Shown here: one piece after another, positions 7,701 to 17,031 of the stretch | Layout: every line of letters starts with the position of its first letter | How positions within the stretch are numbered: position 1 is the first letter of the stretch | From: Chryseobacterium tructae | GTDB lineage: Bacteria; Bacteroidota; Bacteroidia; Flavobacteriales; Weeksellaceae | NCBI RefSeq assembly: GCF_030409875.1 | Contig: NZ_JAUFQR010000001.1 | Span: forward strand, 310,001-374,000 | Reading direction: 5' to 3' | DNA: 64,000 nucleotides | The notes under the pieces: model-generated | Seen by the model: only the letters and a program-made list of their open reading frames with translations | Database searches by the model: none | What the model was told of the DNA's origin: nothing | Made by a program: the position numbers and the translations under genes

Positions 7701-9108
7701 TATTGATAAGCTCCTATAGTAGGATTAGTAGTTCTTGGTTCATTTACAATATCAAAAGGGACAGTTCCTGCTACAGTCACATTTCCTTTTCCTTTTGCCG
7801 GAGATGTTGTTTTTACTCTTAAATTCATTTTGGCCATGAAATAATTCATAAACTGTGGATCTTCATTTTTGATCGTTTGTATTACATTCGCATTATTATC
7901 AAAAGTAAATCCTGCTTCTGAAGTTCCTGAATATTTTAATAAACAGTTTTGAATAAGGTATTCAAACTGTTGTCCTGGTGTTGCTTCAAACTGTAATGCA
8001 TTATCCCTATCAGAATATACAATACTATTTTTTAGATTGAACTGCTGTAAAGCGCCCTGTTCTGTCTGTCCTTTTTCATTCTTCCATTCATTCGTTACGA
8101 AGATCCCTTTTCTGTCAAAAGTTCCCATCGATTTAGAGTAGTTGGCAATCGTAGCATGAGTATAATTGTGCTTCCCGCCTTTAAAAATTCCGATAGATGA
8201 TAAGCCACAGTTATTCATTACTAAATTATTAGCAGTGACTGTAGAATTTACAGCATAAATTCCATATTCAAAGAAAGTATGAATAAAAGAATTGTTGATC
8301 GTAGCAGTTGTTTGCTTCATTTCAAGTCCTTTTGTTCCTCCGAATAATCTAGCATGATTCATATTAAGGATGGAGGCTGGTTCCATTTTGATCGAATTCC
8401 AGTTTTTAGAGATCGTGTCATAATAAGGATCATTTCGGTCACCACGAAGAATGACTTGCTTGTCCAGGGTTCCATTAATATTTAATACCCCTTTTGAAGA
8501 AACTTTTATTCCACTGTTTTTATGGAAATATACTTTCGTACCAGGGTCTATATCCAGCGTTACATCAGGATCTATAGTAAGATTTCCGTAGATAATCTTG
8601 GCTTTATTATTAGTCCATGTTGTGGAAGAGGTAATTATATTGGGGTTGGTGGGAGTCTGAATAAAAAATTCTGCATCCTGAACTACAGAGAACAGAGTAA
8701 CATGTTGTTGTCCTGCAGGCCCGGTAAATATAATTTTATCCTCGGCAATCGCTTCAGGCCCCGTTGCCTGTGGCGCAATTTCTACATATATATAGAGACT
8801 GTCCTTTTTTCTAAGCGGAACATCCTTAAAATCATATCCCGGCTTTCCATCTACATTGATTCTATACAATGATGCTGCTCCGCCTTCAAGATTTACTCTT
8901 GGGATAAGGACATCTTTATCCTCATTATTGTATACTTTACTACATAGGTTTCTGAACGTACCTGGTGATAAACCGTATCACAGAATACCGTGTCTCTTGA
9001 AAATCTTAGCTGCTGTGACGGAGTATCAAAGGTAATATCATCCTTATTACACGATACCGCAACAAGGAGCATCCAGAAAGAAAAAGCCAGTAATAATTTG
9101 AATTTCAT
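7700..9108 (-). pseudogene. right-handed beta-helix lipoprotein, interrupted by one frameshift
   Basis: The 5' part (from 9108) encodes a signal peptide with lipobox VAVSC and then reads into a stop at about 8893. The 3' part (389 residues to 7700) continues the same protein in another frame. Joining them needs one extra base at the A run read as GTAAAG on the minus strand (plus 8936-8938): GTA AAA GTA TAC gives V-K-V-Y and then VLIPRVNLEGGAA, an uninterrupted protein of about 469 residues. The second half has repeated short strands such as VYFHKNSGIKV and LNINGTLDKQVI, typical of pectate-lyase-like parallel beta-helix surface proteins. Substrate unknown. Its stop overlaps the MazG start. I judge the frameshift more likely to be a sequence error than decay. 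Confidence 0.82.
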
Positions 9109-9189
9109 CGAAATTAAAGTTTAAGTAAGTTCCAAATTTAACGAAAATACTTTGAATTTCTTATCAAGAAAAAAATATTAGAATCTGTA

Positions 9190-9220
9190 TTTGGATATTA
9201 GAAAAAAAGTTGTACTTTTG
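9190..9220 (+). promoter_or_regulatory. Bacteroidota promoter for rpmE2
   Basis: TTTG (9190-9193), a 19-base spacer, then TACTTTTG (9213-9220), matching the -33/-7 consensus for the Bacteroidota housekeeping sigma factor. It leaves a leader of about 65 bases before the L31 start. Confidence 0.75.
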
Positions 9221-9291
9221 CAACCTAAAATTAGCAGAGAAATATCCATTACTATTTCGAAAGCAAACTTTAATTTTTTAAAAATAGCATT

Positions 9292-9543
9292 ATGAAAAAC
9301 GGAATCCACCCAGAAAATTATAGACTTGTTGTTTTCAAAGATATGAGTAACGACGAGGTGTTTCTTTGCAAATCTACTGCAGAAACAAAAGATACTATCG
9401 AGTTCGAAGGACAAGAGTATCCACTAATCAAAATGGAAATCTCTTCAACTTCTCACCCTTTCTACACTGGTAAAGTGAAATTAGTTGACACTGCAGGTAG
9501 AGTTGATAAGTTCATGAACAAATACAAAAAATTCGCTAAGTAA
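9292..9543 (+). CDS. rpmE2: 50S ribosomal protein L31 type B
   Basis: An 83-residue protein with the L31 start [19 protein letters not shown] and the conserved [11 protein letters not shown] and a late [12 protein letters not shown]. The zinc-binding Cys quartet of type A L31 is absent (only one Cys), so this is the zinc-independent type B form. It occupies the central protuberance of the large subunit. It is a single-gene unit with a clear promoter and terminator. Confidence 0.96.
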   Translation: MKNGIHPENYRLVVFKDMSNDEVFLCKSTAETKDTIEFEGQEYPLIKMEISSTSHPFYTGKVKLVDTAGRVDKFMNKYKKFAK

Positions 9544-9564
9544 TTTTTGTATTCTTACAATATT

Positions 9565-9597
9565 AAAGCCTTTCAATTTTTTGGAAGGCTTTTTTGT
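9565..9597 (+). terminator. terminator of rpmE2
   Basis: AAAGCCTTTC and GGAAGGCTTT form the stem (one bulge possible), and six T follow directly. Confidence 0.85.
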
Positions 9598-9639
9598 TGT
9601 TAAAAAAATAAATGATAGATGTTATAAAGTAAGGAAAGA

Positions 9640-9740
9640 TGAATTCACAGTATAGTCTCTCATCTCTTAGTCTATTATCTATCCGTCTATTATCTGGCAA
9701 TCCATTATCTTCCATCTTCTATCTCAACTTCTCCCATCTT
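9640..9740. repeat. pyrimidine-rich low-complexity intergenic stretch
   Basis: Repeated variants of TCTATTATC and ATCTTC words, for example CTATTATCTATCC and CCATCTTCTATC, with no coding potential. The same vocabulary appears reverse-complemented near 39265-39315 and at 4650-4800. The rest of the 268-bp gap holds only a possible TATTTTTG -7 element at 9745-9752 in front of the next gene. Confidence 0.6.
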
Positions 9741-9811
9741 TTTGTATTTTTGTTTTAAGTAGTAAAGGTTCAGCTTTTGGCCTCTATTTTTTAACCTATA
9801 ATTTCTAAAAA

Positions 9812-10972
9812 ATGCAATTAGTATTTTCAGACGCACAATATTGGGAAGATTTTCTTCCGCTTACCTTTACCAGACCAATTGCAGCAATGCGATGCGGAAT
9901 CCTTACCTTTTCTGAAAGATGGCAAAGAATTCTGGAGAATACCGAAATTTCTTATTTTACAGAAATGTACCTTCAGGATAAGTTTAAAACTCCGGAAGAA
10001 AAAGAAAGTCTTTTTTTAGTCCCGAATTTTATCCCTACAGAATCTGTTATTCAGCAGATTAAAGATCTTAAACAAGGGGAAGCTTTGGTGTATGAAGACG
10101 AATTGGTAGCGGCAAAGGTGAATATGAAAGGATTTTCACTTCACCAAATCGAAAAAATGACAGATATTAAAGAAGAGCTTATTTTCTTTAAAAAGCCAAA
10201 AGATCTATTTACTTATAATCATCACGCTATTGATTTCGATTTTGACCTGCTTACGAAGGGAAGGTCTTCACAGGAATTATCTTCTACAAACGGTTTCTTA
10301 GGTGATAAAAAAGACCTTTTCATTGAAGAAGGTGCCTCTATTGAATTTTCAACGATCAATACAAAAACCGGGAAAATTTATATTGGTAAAAATACAGAAG
10401 TCATGGAAGGGTGCCATCTTCGTGGACCTATAGCACTTTGTGATGATTCTAAATTTAACCTTGGAGCTAAAATTTATGGAGCGACTACGGTGGGGCCGCA
10501 TTGTAAAGTTGGAGGTGAGGTGAACAATATTATTATTTTCGGGTACTCCAGTAAAGGGCATGAAGGTTTTGTAGGAAACTCAGTGATTGGAGAATGGTGT
10601 AATTTCGGAGCAGATAGCAACTCATCGAATATGAAAAATAACTATGGGAATGTAAAATTCTGGAGTTACAGAAGCAAAGCCTTTGAAGATACAGGTTTGC
10701 AGTTCGCAGGTCTGATTATGGGAGATCATTCTAAGACTGCCATCAATACACAATTGAATACTGGAACTGTTATAGGGGTTGCCTCCAATATTTTCAAACC
10801 AGGTTTTCCACCCAATCTTGTAGAAAACTTCTCATGGGGTGGTTTGAAAGACGATGAAAAGTTCAGACTGGATAAGGTCTATGAAGTAGCAGAAAGGGCT
10901 ATGGCTAGAAGAAAAGTGGCTTTAACAGAAGAAGATAAAGCTATTTTGAAGCATGTTTTTGAAGCCTATTAA
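9812..10972 (+). CDS. GlmU-family bifunctional-type sugar nucleotidyltransferase/acetyltransferase
   Basis: A 386-residue protein of the Bacteroidota-type GlmU family. The first half starts MQLVFSDAQYWEDFLPLT and keeps TRPIAAMRCGILTFSERW, a divergent nucleotidyltransferase-like domain. The second half has the hexapeptide rhythm of a left-handed beta helix: YIGKNTEVMEGC, GPIALCDDSKFNLGAKI, GNSVIGEWCNFGADSNSS, and MGDHSKTAINTQLNTG. The family is thought to form UDP-N-acetylglucosamine for peptidoglycan and lipid A; which of the two activities this member has cannot be read from the sequence. It is alone and followed by a strong terminator. Confidence 0.85.
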   Translation: MQLVFSDAQYWEDFLPLTFTRPIAAMRCGILTFSERWQRILENTEISYFTEMYLQDKFKTPEEKESLFLVPNFIPTESVIQQIKDLKQGEALVYEDELVAAKVNMKGFSLHQIEKMTDIKEELIFFKKPKDLFTYNHHAIDFDFDLLTKGRSSQELSSTNGFLGDKKDLFIEEGASIEFSTINTKTGKIYIGKNTEVMEGCHLRGPIALCDDSKFNLGAKIYGATTVGPHCKVGGEVNNIIIFGYSSKGHEGFVGNSVIGEWCNFGADSNSSNMKNNYGNVKFWSYRSKAFEDTGLQFAGLIMGDHSKTAINTQLNTGTVIGVASNIFKPGFPPNLVENFSWGGLKDDEKFRLDKVYEVAERAMARRKVALTEEDKAILKHVFEAY

Positions 10973-10982
10973 ATTAAAATAT

Positions 10983-11016
10983 AAAACCCTCAGTATTCCT
11001 GAGGGTTTGTTTTTTT
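10983..11016 (+). terminator. terminator after the GlmU-family gene, shared with the convergent gene
   Basis: AACCCTCAG and CTGAGGGTT form a perfect 9-bp stem followed by TTGTTTTTTT. A-rich sequence on the other side allows use from the minus strand too. Confidence 0.85.
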
Positions 11017-11836
11017 AGTTTGAGTATAGCAATCTTAGAGAATTTAAATAGCTTTTTCCGGAAATAATCTCCGCTTCTTTGTTTTTGAAAAAAAAGAATT
11101 GATATTCCGGATTTTCTTTTTTTAATTTTTCAAATTTTCTTTCACTAATGCTTTTTCCATTAAAGTAATAATAATCTGGAGGTGTTTCTGAAAGAATAAT
11201 TATAGCACCTATAGTGGCATATTGAGAGTCAATTTGAAATTCTTTATTATCTAATCTCTCGTTTTTCTCAAAAATAACAGCTTCATTTTCAAGAGTGCTT
11301 GAATTAATAGTATCTTTCTTGTTGTTTCCTTTTCTTTCAGCTTCATTAATTTTATCGAAGTCAAAATATAAGACATTTTTCTTCTCAATCAATTCATCAG
11401 GTATTTCTATAGAAAAAGTGCCATCTTCATTGGTGGTGGTTTTAATGTATTTTGATTTAGAGATAAAGAAAACGTCAGCACCGGTTACTTCCTTTTTGGT
11501 GTTTTTAGAAATAAGTTTTCCCGATACTTTTGTGATGCTTGTAGTTTTTTGTTCAGTAGTCATTCTAAAATTATCTTTAGTTTGAGCTTGAACAAAGGTG
11601 AGATTTGTAATTAAAATAATTCCTGTAGCTGCTAAAGCAAGTGATCTTATTGGGATTCTGCCACAAATTTCTTTTCCATCAGCTGTTTCAAAAATATCCT
11701 GAATCTGTTGATCTGTTTTGTTTGTAAAATCAACTACGCATTTAGAACATTTCTCACAAAATTTTCCTGAATGAAAATCTTGCATATCATCCCACCTCTC
11801 AGGACAGGGATTGTAGATTTTGATCGTATTCTTCAT
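11015..11836 (-). CDS. membrane-anchored protein with Cys-rich N-terminal motif and carboxypeptidase-regulatory-like domain
   Basis: A 273-residue protein. The cytoplasmic N-terminus has a possible metal-binding pattern, NPCPERWDDM, then GKFCEKCSKCVVDFTNKTD, then ICGRI. A hydrophobic segment (about 64-84) follows and could anchor the rest in the periplasm. Residues about 100-150 (KVSGKLISKNTKKEVTGADV and an NEDGTFSIEIP motif) resemble a carboxypeptidase D regulatory-like beta sandwich. The last third is Lys/Glu-rich and was not recognised. A paralogue with the same N-terminal pattern and a different tail lies at 45716-46597. Function unknown. Confidence 0.8.
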   Translation of the reverse strand: MKNTIKIYNPCPERWDDMQDFHSGKFCEKCSKCVVDFTNKTDQQIQDIFETADGKEICGRIPIRSLALAATGIILITNLTFVQAQTKDNFRMTTEQKTTSITKVSGKLISKNTKKEVTGADVFFISKSKYIKTTTNEDGTFSIEIPDELIEKKNVLYFDFDKINEAERKGNNKKDTINSSTLENEAVIFEKNERLDNKEFQIDSQYATIGAIIILSETPPDYYYFNGKSISERKFEKLKKENPEYQFFFFKNKEAEIISGKSYLNSLRLLYSN

Positions 11837-12033
11837 ATTTGTGTTGTATCCTCGCAGTTATGTTGTTTAATGAATTAAATATAGTGGTTTTCTAAAAGAA
11901 AGCAATATGCTTAATTGTTTATCTTAGCCGAAAACTCAATAGAAAATAAAATTTCAATTTTTTTTGAAGTTTTTTTATTTTTGATGTAATAGATTGTAAA
12001 GACGAATTGTCTTACCTATAAGAAACAAAACTC

Positions 12034-12543
12034 ATGACCCAAGAAACTTTCAAGAATACGGTGTTTATTCTCAAAGACGAGATGTATCGTTTTGCGAAGC
12101 GATTCGTCATGAGTAGTGATGAAGCAGAAGATGTAGTGCAGGATATCATGATGAAGTTTTGGCAGAAGCGGGATGAACTGGAGCAGTTTGGGAACTTAAA
12201 ATCCTATGCGCTGAAGTCTGTCCGGAACGAATGCCTGAACCGGCTGAAGCATCACGATGTGAAGATAGGCTTTGCGGATATGCAGCTTCATCGGTCGGAG
12301 CTTTATAGTATGGAAGTTGATAACCTTAAGGAACATATTATAGGATTTATCAATCAGCTCCCCGAGAAACAGAAGCTGGTGATCCACTTGAAAGATGTAG
12401 AAGAGTATGATGTTTCCGAAATTTCTGAAATGCTGGAAATGGAGGAAAATGCAGTAAGGGTAAACCTTATGCGAGCAAGACAAAAAGTAAAAGAACAAAT
12501 CTCACAACTGATGAGCTATGAAAAAAGATCAATTACAAGATAA
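12034..12543 (+). CDS. ECF RNA polymerase sigma factor
   Basis: A 169-residue sigma-70 family, extracytoplasmic-function type protein. Region 2 is seen in SDEAEDVVQDIMMKFWQK and NLKSYALKSVRNECLNRLK. Region 4 has LPEKQKLVIHLKDVEEY followed by the helix-turn-helix SEISEMLEMEENAVRVNLMR. There are no regions 1 or 3, as expected. The next gene starts inside this one with a 26-bp overlap and looks like its anti-sigma partner, and two DUF4252 genes follow, so the operon probably forms a self-contained envelope-response unit. Confidence 0.93.
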   Translation: MTQETFKNTVFILKDEMYRFAKRFVMSSDEAEDVVQDIMMKFWQKRDELEQFGNLKSYALKSVRNECLNRLKHHDVKIGFADMQLHRSELYSMEVDNLKEHIIGFINQLPEKQKLVIHLKDVEEYDVSEISEMLEMEENAVRVNLMRARQKVKEQISQLMSYEKRSITR

Positions 12544-13189
12544 ATACGACGAAATCTTCCGAGAAATAAAGGAAGAAAAAATGGAATGGAGTTTTGATGA
12601 CTTCCTTCAGCAGGCAGATAATAAAGTGACTGAAGAGGATGCTACACCCATTATTCCATTGGCAGAAAAGAAAAAGCCCTCATTTCCCAAATGGTTTTGG
12701 ATGGCCGCCAGTGTAACACTGGTCTTTGGAATAGGATTTTTCCTTAAAAATAATTCAGGAACTGGAGTTCATGATAAAGAAAGTCTGGTGAAAAATGAGG
12801 TATTAAAGCAAAAATCCGATTTTATTGAAGAAAATAATAATCACCAGGAGCAGGTGGCAGTAAATCACACCGATTCTATTTCAGGAACTAAAAAAGATTC
12901 TATCTTTCAGGATAATCACGTAGCTGAAAAAGATGTGATGGACGAAATATTGCCGAAAAGAGGAAGATTGAAAAAGGAAAGAAAGCCAAGATATGCAGAC
13001 AATTCCTATTTTAAAAATAATAAAGCTAAAGATTCTACAGGATATGAAAACTCTTACGTAATTGTAAACGGTAAAAGAATTGACAATGTAGAAGAAGCAA
13101 TCAATGTAACAAAGTATTCATTCCAGATATTTGCAAATAACGTTAGTGAAAAATTGGCACAGCCTACTGTAGTAGATGATGATTATTAA
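12518..13189 (+). CDS. putative single-pass membrane anti-sigma factor
   Basis: A 223-residue protein: an acidic/basic cytoplasmic N-terminus (about 65 residues), one transmembrane segment (WFWMAASVTLVFGIGFFL, about 67-84), and a charged extracytoplasmic part. This topology and the 26-bp overlap with the ECF sigma gene are typical of anti-sigma factors. No zinc-binding HxxxCxxC motif is seen, so the assignment rests on context and topology only. A late motif, NSYVIVNGKRIDNVEEA, was not recognised. Confidence 0.7.
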   Translation: MKKDQLQDKYDEIFREIKEEKMEWSFDDFLQQADNKVTEEDATPIIPLAEKKKPSFPKWFWMAASVTLVFGIGFFLKNNSGTGVHDKESLVKNEVLKQKSDFIEENNNHQEQVAVNHTDSISGTKKDSIFQDNHVAEKDVMDEILPKRGRLKKERKPRYADNSYFKNNKAKDSTGYENSYVIVNGKRIDNVEEAINVTKYSFQIFANNVSEKLAQPTVVDDDY

Positions 13190-13241
13190 TCGGAAAATAA
13201 ATCGGTTGTCATCGTTAACTTAAAAAAAATAAAATTGACTC

Positions 13242-14522
13242 ATGAAAAAACTATTCATAATATTCGCTCTTGCTTTTTCCCATTTCTTTAATGTATATGG
13301 ACAAAAAGATAAATTTGACCAGCTCTTTGACAAATATCAGGAAGTGGAAGGAGTAACCTCTATTAAGATTGCTAAACCTATGTTTGGAATGCTCAGCAGT
13401 CTCAATATTGATGATTCTCAGCTGGATCAGATTAAACCGTTATTATCGAAAATTAACGGATTGAAAATTCTTATTACCGAAAATCAAGAAAAAGGGACTA
13501 CGGCTGATGGACGCAAGGTTCAGGCTAATATGTCTCAGCTGAATAAAGATATTTCTTCTTATTTAAAGAATCTCAACTACAGCGAAATCATGTCGGTAAA
13601 TAATGCCGGAGCGAAAGTGAAATTCCTTTCTGCGGAGGCTAAAAATGGCATTTTGGAGGACCTGTTACTGAGTATTGACGGGGGAAGCGGAGAAAGTATA
13701 TTTGTAATGCTTGATGGAAAGCTTTCCATGGATGATGTAAGTAAGATCATCAACTCTAGTGAAACCAAAAAAAGCCCGGTTTCTAACATAAGAAATAATC
13801 TGAACTCAGATAGTAATTCGTCTTACCTTAATGGAGAGGCTAGAAATGTAGGAGATTTTTCAGGAATTCAAATGAGTACTGGTGTCAACGTAATCTTTAA
13901 ACAAGAGAAACCTACCAGTGTAAAAGTGATTGCAGATGCAGATAAATTACAATACATTGTTACAAAGGTTGAGAATGGTATCCTGAAAATCTATATAGAT
14001 AATAAAGGAGTAAGAAATTTAAGGTTTAAAAACTTAAGTATCAACGTATCTTCTCCAAGAATGGATAACATTGATGTGTCTTCGGGATCTAATCTTACGG
14101 TAGTAAATTCTATTCAGGAAAAAAATATGACCATTGATGCTTCGTCTGGATCTAATATCACCGGTGATTTCAAAATTGCCAACGCAGCAACGATTTCAGT
14201 ATCTTCGGGATCAAATGTGAGAGCAGGAATTACAGCCGGAAATATCGCAATCAAAAGTTCAAGTGGCTCAAATATGAGTCTAAGTGGGAGTGCAGATTCA
14301 GGAACTATTGATATCAGCAGTGGAGCATTGTGTAAAGCAGATGATTTGAAATTTAGTCATCTTGAAACGGAAGTTACTTCCGGAGCCAATCTGACTGTAA
14401 ATGTATCAGGTAAACTAAAAGTGAAAGCTTCTTCAGGAGGATCGGTAAGATACAAGGGAAGACCTGAAATAGATGCTAATATCAGTAAAACATCAGGTGG
14501 ATTGTTAAGACCAATTGAATAA
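13242..14522 (+). CDS. DUF4252 plus GIN-domain (DUF2807) secreted protein
   Basis: A 426-residue exported protein with signal peptide MKKLFIIFALAFSHFFNVYG. Residues about 22-170 match the DUF4252 pattern (FDQLFDKYQEVEGVTSIKI, then an LDGKLSMDDVSKIIN end). Residues about 200-426 form a GIN/DUF2807 beta-solenoid-like domain: the opening GDFSGIQMSTGVNVIFKQ and repeated short units such as VSSGSNLTV, ASSGSNITG and VSSGSNVRAG, each ending in S-G-S/A-N. Such proteins are envelope-associated, role unknown. Placed third in the sigma/anti-sigma operon. The 52-bp gap before it has no terminator. Confidence 0.85.
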   Translation: MKKLFIIFALAFSHFFNVYGQKDKFDQLFDKYQEVEGVTSIKIAKPMFGMLSSLNIDDSQLDQIKPLLSKINGLKILITENQEKGTTADGRKVQANMSQLNKDISSYLKNLNYSEIMSVNNAGAKVKFLSAEAKNGILEDLLLSIDGGSGESIFVMLDGKLSMDDVSKIINSSETKKSPVSNIRNNLNSDSNSSYLNGEARNVGDFSGIQMSTGVNVIFKQEKPTSVKVIADADKLQYIVTKVENGILKIYIDNKGVRNLRFKNLSINVSSPRMDNIDVSSGSNLTVVNSIQEKNMTIDASSGSNITGDFKIANAATISVSSGSNVRAGITAGNIAIKSSSGSNMSLSGSADSGTIDISSGALCKADDLKFSHLETEVTSGANLTVNVSGKLKVKASSGGSVRYKGRPEIDANISKTSGGLLRPIE

Positions 14523-14533
14523 AAACCATCACC

Positions 14534-15034
14534 ATGAAAACTCTTAAAACTATTTTATTCTCGCTTTTGATTGTAGGTACATTCCAATCCTGTATTGTTT
14601 CCGCAAAACCGAATATGGATTTCTTTTCAGATTCAGGACATCATTATAAAAATGCCAAGTTTACAAGCTTCAATGTACCGCTAATGTTGGCTAAGCCCTA
14701 TATCAAGAAAGCTTTAAGGGAAGATGGTGAAAGTGAAGAATTCATCAGTCTTATCAAAAAAATTTCTAAGATAAAGATCCTTACCGTAGAAAATGGAAGT
14801 AAAGAGATGCTGAATGATTATGCTCAATTTTTAAATAATAATCAATATGAAGAATGGGCTACCATAAAACATAATGGTGAAAACGTAAACCTTCGTGTAA
14901 AACAAAAAGGAGAGGCTATTAAAAATATGCTGATTACAGTAAATTCAGATAAAGAATTGGTATTTGTAGATGTAAGAGGAAGCTTTACTCCTCATGATAT
15001 TTCAAAAATGATCAATGCCGTTTCTGATAAGTAA
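14534..15034 (+). CDS. DUF4252 lipoprotein
   Basis: A 166-residue protein with a lipobox ending FQSC near residue 19. The mature part matches DUF4252 as in the previous gene: KISKIKILTVENGSKEML, a middle YEEWATIKHNGENVNLRV, and the end RGSFTPHDISKMINAVS. It begins 11 bp after the preceding stop and closes the sigma-factor operon. Function unknown, but paired DUF4252 genes behind an ECF sigma pair are common in Flavobacteriia. Confidence 0.85.
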   Translation: MKTLKTILFSLLIVGTFQSCIVSAKPNMDFFSDSGHHYKNAKFTSFNVPLMLAKPYIKKALREDGESEEFISLIKKISKIKILTVENGSKEMLNDYAQFLNNNQYEEWATIKHNGENVNLRVKQKGEAIKNMLITVNSDKELVFVDVRGSFTPHDISKMINAVSDK

Positions 15035-15102
15035 TCTAAGAAATTTAAAGAAAAATTAATTGTCGCAAGTAGTTTCAGACATATTCAATTTATTTTGTAA
15101 AG

Positions 15103-15134
15103 AAAAACCGTTCTTAAAAAAGGACGGTTTTTTG
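15103..15134 (+). terminator. terminator of the sigma/DUF4252 operon
   Basis: AAACCGTTCTT and GGACGGTTT form a hairpin over an A-rich loop, followed by six T. It lies 70 bp after the last stop. Confidence 0.8.
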
Positions 15135-15204
15135 ATTTAACTTATTGATTATTAAATTTTATTTAAACTATTAAAAATGATTTTCATATGTCGTTAAAAT
15201 AACC

Positions 15205-15212
15205 TAATTTTG
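15205..15212 (+). promoter_or_regulatory. -7 element of guaB promoter
   Basis: TAATTTTG matches TAnnTTTG and lies 14 bp before the guaB start. A clear -33 TTTG at the normal distance was not seen, so this is a partial match. Confidence 0.5.
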
Positions 15213-15226
15213 CAAAGAAAGTAAAG

Positions 15227-16687
15227 ATGTCTATTCATAACAAAATTGTAGAGACAGCCATCACTTTCGATGACGTTCTTCTAGTCCCTTCTTATTCAGA
15301 AGTTTTACCTAACCAGGTTTCATTAAAATCAAGACTTACCGACAAAATCACGCTGAATGTTCCGATAGTTTCCGCTGCAATGGACACTGTTACTGAAGGT
15401 GATTTAGCAATTGCCCTGGCAAGAGTTGGAGGTTTAGGCTTTATCCACAAAAACATGACGATTGCCGAGCAGGCAGCACAGGTAAACCGTGTGAAACGTT
15501 CCGAAAATGGAATGATCTCAGATCCGGTTACCCTTTCAAAAGACCACACTTTAGGACAGGCTAAAGAGATGATGTCTCAGTTCAAAATCTCAGGACTTCC
15601 TGTTGTGGATGCGGATAATGTTCTTATTGGAATTATTACCAACAGAGATGTGAAATATCAGGAAAATCTTGATGTGAAAGTGGAGGAGATCATGACCAAA
15701 GAAAACCTGATCACTTCAGACAAAGATACCAATCTTGAAAAAGCAAAAGAAATCCTTCTTAGAAGCAGAGTTGAGAAATTACCTATCGTAGATAAGGATA
15801 ACAAGCTTGTAGGGTTAATTACTATTAAAGATATTGATAATCAACTTGAATATCCTAATGCCAATAAAGACAACAATGGTCGTCTTATCGTAGGTGCCGG
15901 AGTTGGAGTTGGTGAAGATACTTTAGACAGAATTGAAGCTTTGGTACAAGCTGGAGTGGATATTATCGCAATTGATTCTGCTCACGGACATTCTAAAGGA
16001 GTATTAGATAAAATTTCTGAGATCAGAAAAGCATATCCAAACTTAGATATCGTAGGTGGAAATATTGTAACTGCTGAAGCGGCTGCAGATCTTATCAAAG
16101 CAGGAGCTAATGTTCTTAAAGTAGGGGTTGGGCCAGGCTCTATCTGTACAACAAGAGTGGTTGCCGGAGTTGGAGTTCCTCAGTTATCTGCTATTTACAA
16201 TGTATACGAATATGCTAAATCTCAAAACGTAACAGTAATTGCTGACGGGGGGATCAAGCTTTCAGGAGATATTGTAAAAGCTATTGCAAGTGGAGCAGGA
16301 GCAGTAATGCTAGGTTCTCTTTTGGCAGGTACAGACGAGGCACCTGGAGATGAAATTATTTTCCAGGGAAGAAAGTTCAAATCTTACCAAGGGATGGGAA
16401 GCCTTTCTGCGATGAAGAGAGGTGGAAAAGAAAGATATTTCCAAAGTGAAGCTAAGAAATTCGTTCCGGAAGGAATTGAAGGAAGAGTTCCGCACAAAGG
16501 GAAATTAGAAGATGTGATCTTCCAGTTAACCGGAGGTTTAAGAGCGGGTATGGGATATTGTGGAGCCAAAGATATTGAAGTTCTACAAAAAGATTCCAAA
16601 TTGGTAATGATTACAGGAAGCGGATTGAAAGAATCACACCCACATGATGTGATCATTACTCAGGAAGCTCCTAACTATTCTTTATAA
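15227..16687 (+). CDS. guaB: inosine-5'-monophosphate dehydrogenase
   Basis: Oxidises IMP to XMP with NAD, the committed step of GMP synthesis. The 486-residue length is normal. The TIM barrel starts with [16 protein letters not shown]. Two CBS domains interrupt it at about 95-210 ([20 protein letters not shown] and a second [18 protein letters not shown]). The catalytic Cys lies in [15 protein letters not shown]. The IMP phosphate site is [14 protein letters not shown] and the flap contains [13 protein letters not shown]. It stands alone with a -7 element upstream and a strong terminator downstream. In many bacteria guaA is adjacent, but here it is not within view. Confidence 0.97.
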   Translation: MSIHNKIVETAITFDDVLLVPSYSEVLPNQVSLKSRLTDKITLNVPIVSAAMDTVTEGDLAIALARVGGLGFIHKNMTIAEQAAQVNRVKRSENGMISDPVTLSKDHTLGQAKEMMSQFKISGLPVVDADNVLIGIITNRDVKYQENLDVKVEEIMTKENLITSDKDTNLEKAKEILLRSRVEKLPIVDKDNKLVGLITIKDIDNQLEYPNANKDNNGRLIVGAGVGVGEDTLDRIEALVQAGVDIIAIDSAHGHSKGVLDKISEIRKAYPNLDIVGGNIVTAEAAADLIKAGANVLKVGVGPGSICTTRVVAGVGVPQLSAIYNVYEYAKSQNVTVIADGGIKLSGDIVKAIASGAGAVMLGSLLAGTDEAPGDEIIFQGRKFKSYQGMGSLSAMKRGGKERYFQSEAKKFVPEGIEGRVPHKGKLEDVIFQLTGGLRAGMGYCGAKDIEVLQKDSKLVMITGSGLKESHPHDVIITQEAPNYSL

Positions 16688-16703
16688 AGAGTATTTGATA
16701 CCA

Positions 16704-16740
16704 TAAAAAAAGACTGCCTATTTGAGGCAGTCTTTTTTTA
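16704..16740. terminator. bidirectional terminator between guaB and the KTSC gene
   Basis: AAAAAAGACTGCC and GGCAGTCTTTTTT form a perfect 13-bp stem around TATTTGA. A and T runs on both sides serve both converging genes. Confidence 0.88.
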
Positions 16741-16935
16741 TTTTACCTTTTTGTATCTGAATCTAGGTTTGATCACTTGATTTAAAAATTTTCCTCTGGA
16801 TGCTGCTTTACCAAAATTTTCAACAATATAGAAGGGTACTTTAAAATAGTCATAAACTGACCCTGACTGATATATAATTCTTAATATCCCAGTTTTCGGA
16901 AAATATATAAAACTATTAACAACACTTGAAGGCAT
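16738..16935 (-). CDS. KTSC-domain small protein
   Basis: A 65-residue protein that covers a complete KTSC domain, the small domain found C-terminal to some lysyl-tRNA synthetases and alone in many bacteria. Diagnostic blocks are MPSSVVNSFIYFP at the start, IIYQSGSVYDYFKVP in the middle and a basic end with FLNQVIKPRFRYKKVK. The molecular role of the domain is not established. It sits alone between two terminators. Confidence 0.85.
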   Translation of the reverse strand: MPSSVVNSFIYFPKTGILRIIYQSGSVYDYFKVPFYIVENFGKAASRGKFLNQVIKPRFRYKKVK

Positions 16936-16973
16936 ATCATATTTCCAGCAAAAAATGTTCCCTAAATTAAAAG

Positions 16974-17004
16974 AAAAAGCTTCCGAGATTCCGAAAGCTT
17001 TTGT
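16974..17004 (-). terminator. terminator of the tail-collar/T9SS gene pair
   Basis: AAAAGCTTTCGG and CCGAGAAGCTTTT-like arms form a hairpin (plus strand AAAGCTTCCGAGATTCCGAAAGCTTTT), with a T-rich stretch after it on the minus strand. It starts 28 bp past the stop at 17032. Confidence 0.7.
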
Positions 17005-17031
17005 TGATTTTTACTTAAGTGAGGTTGTTTT

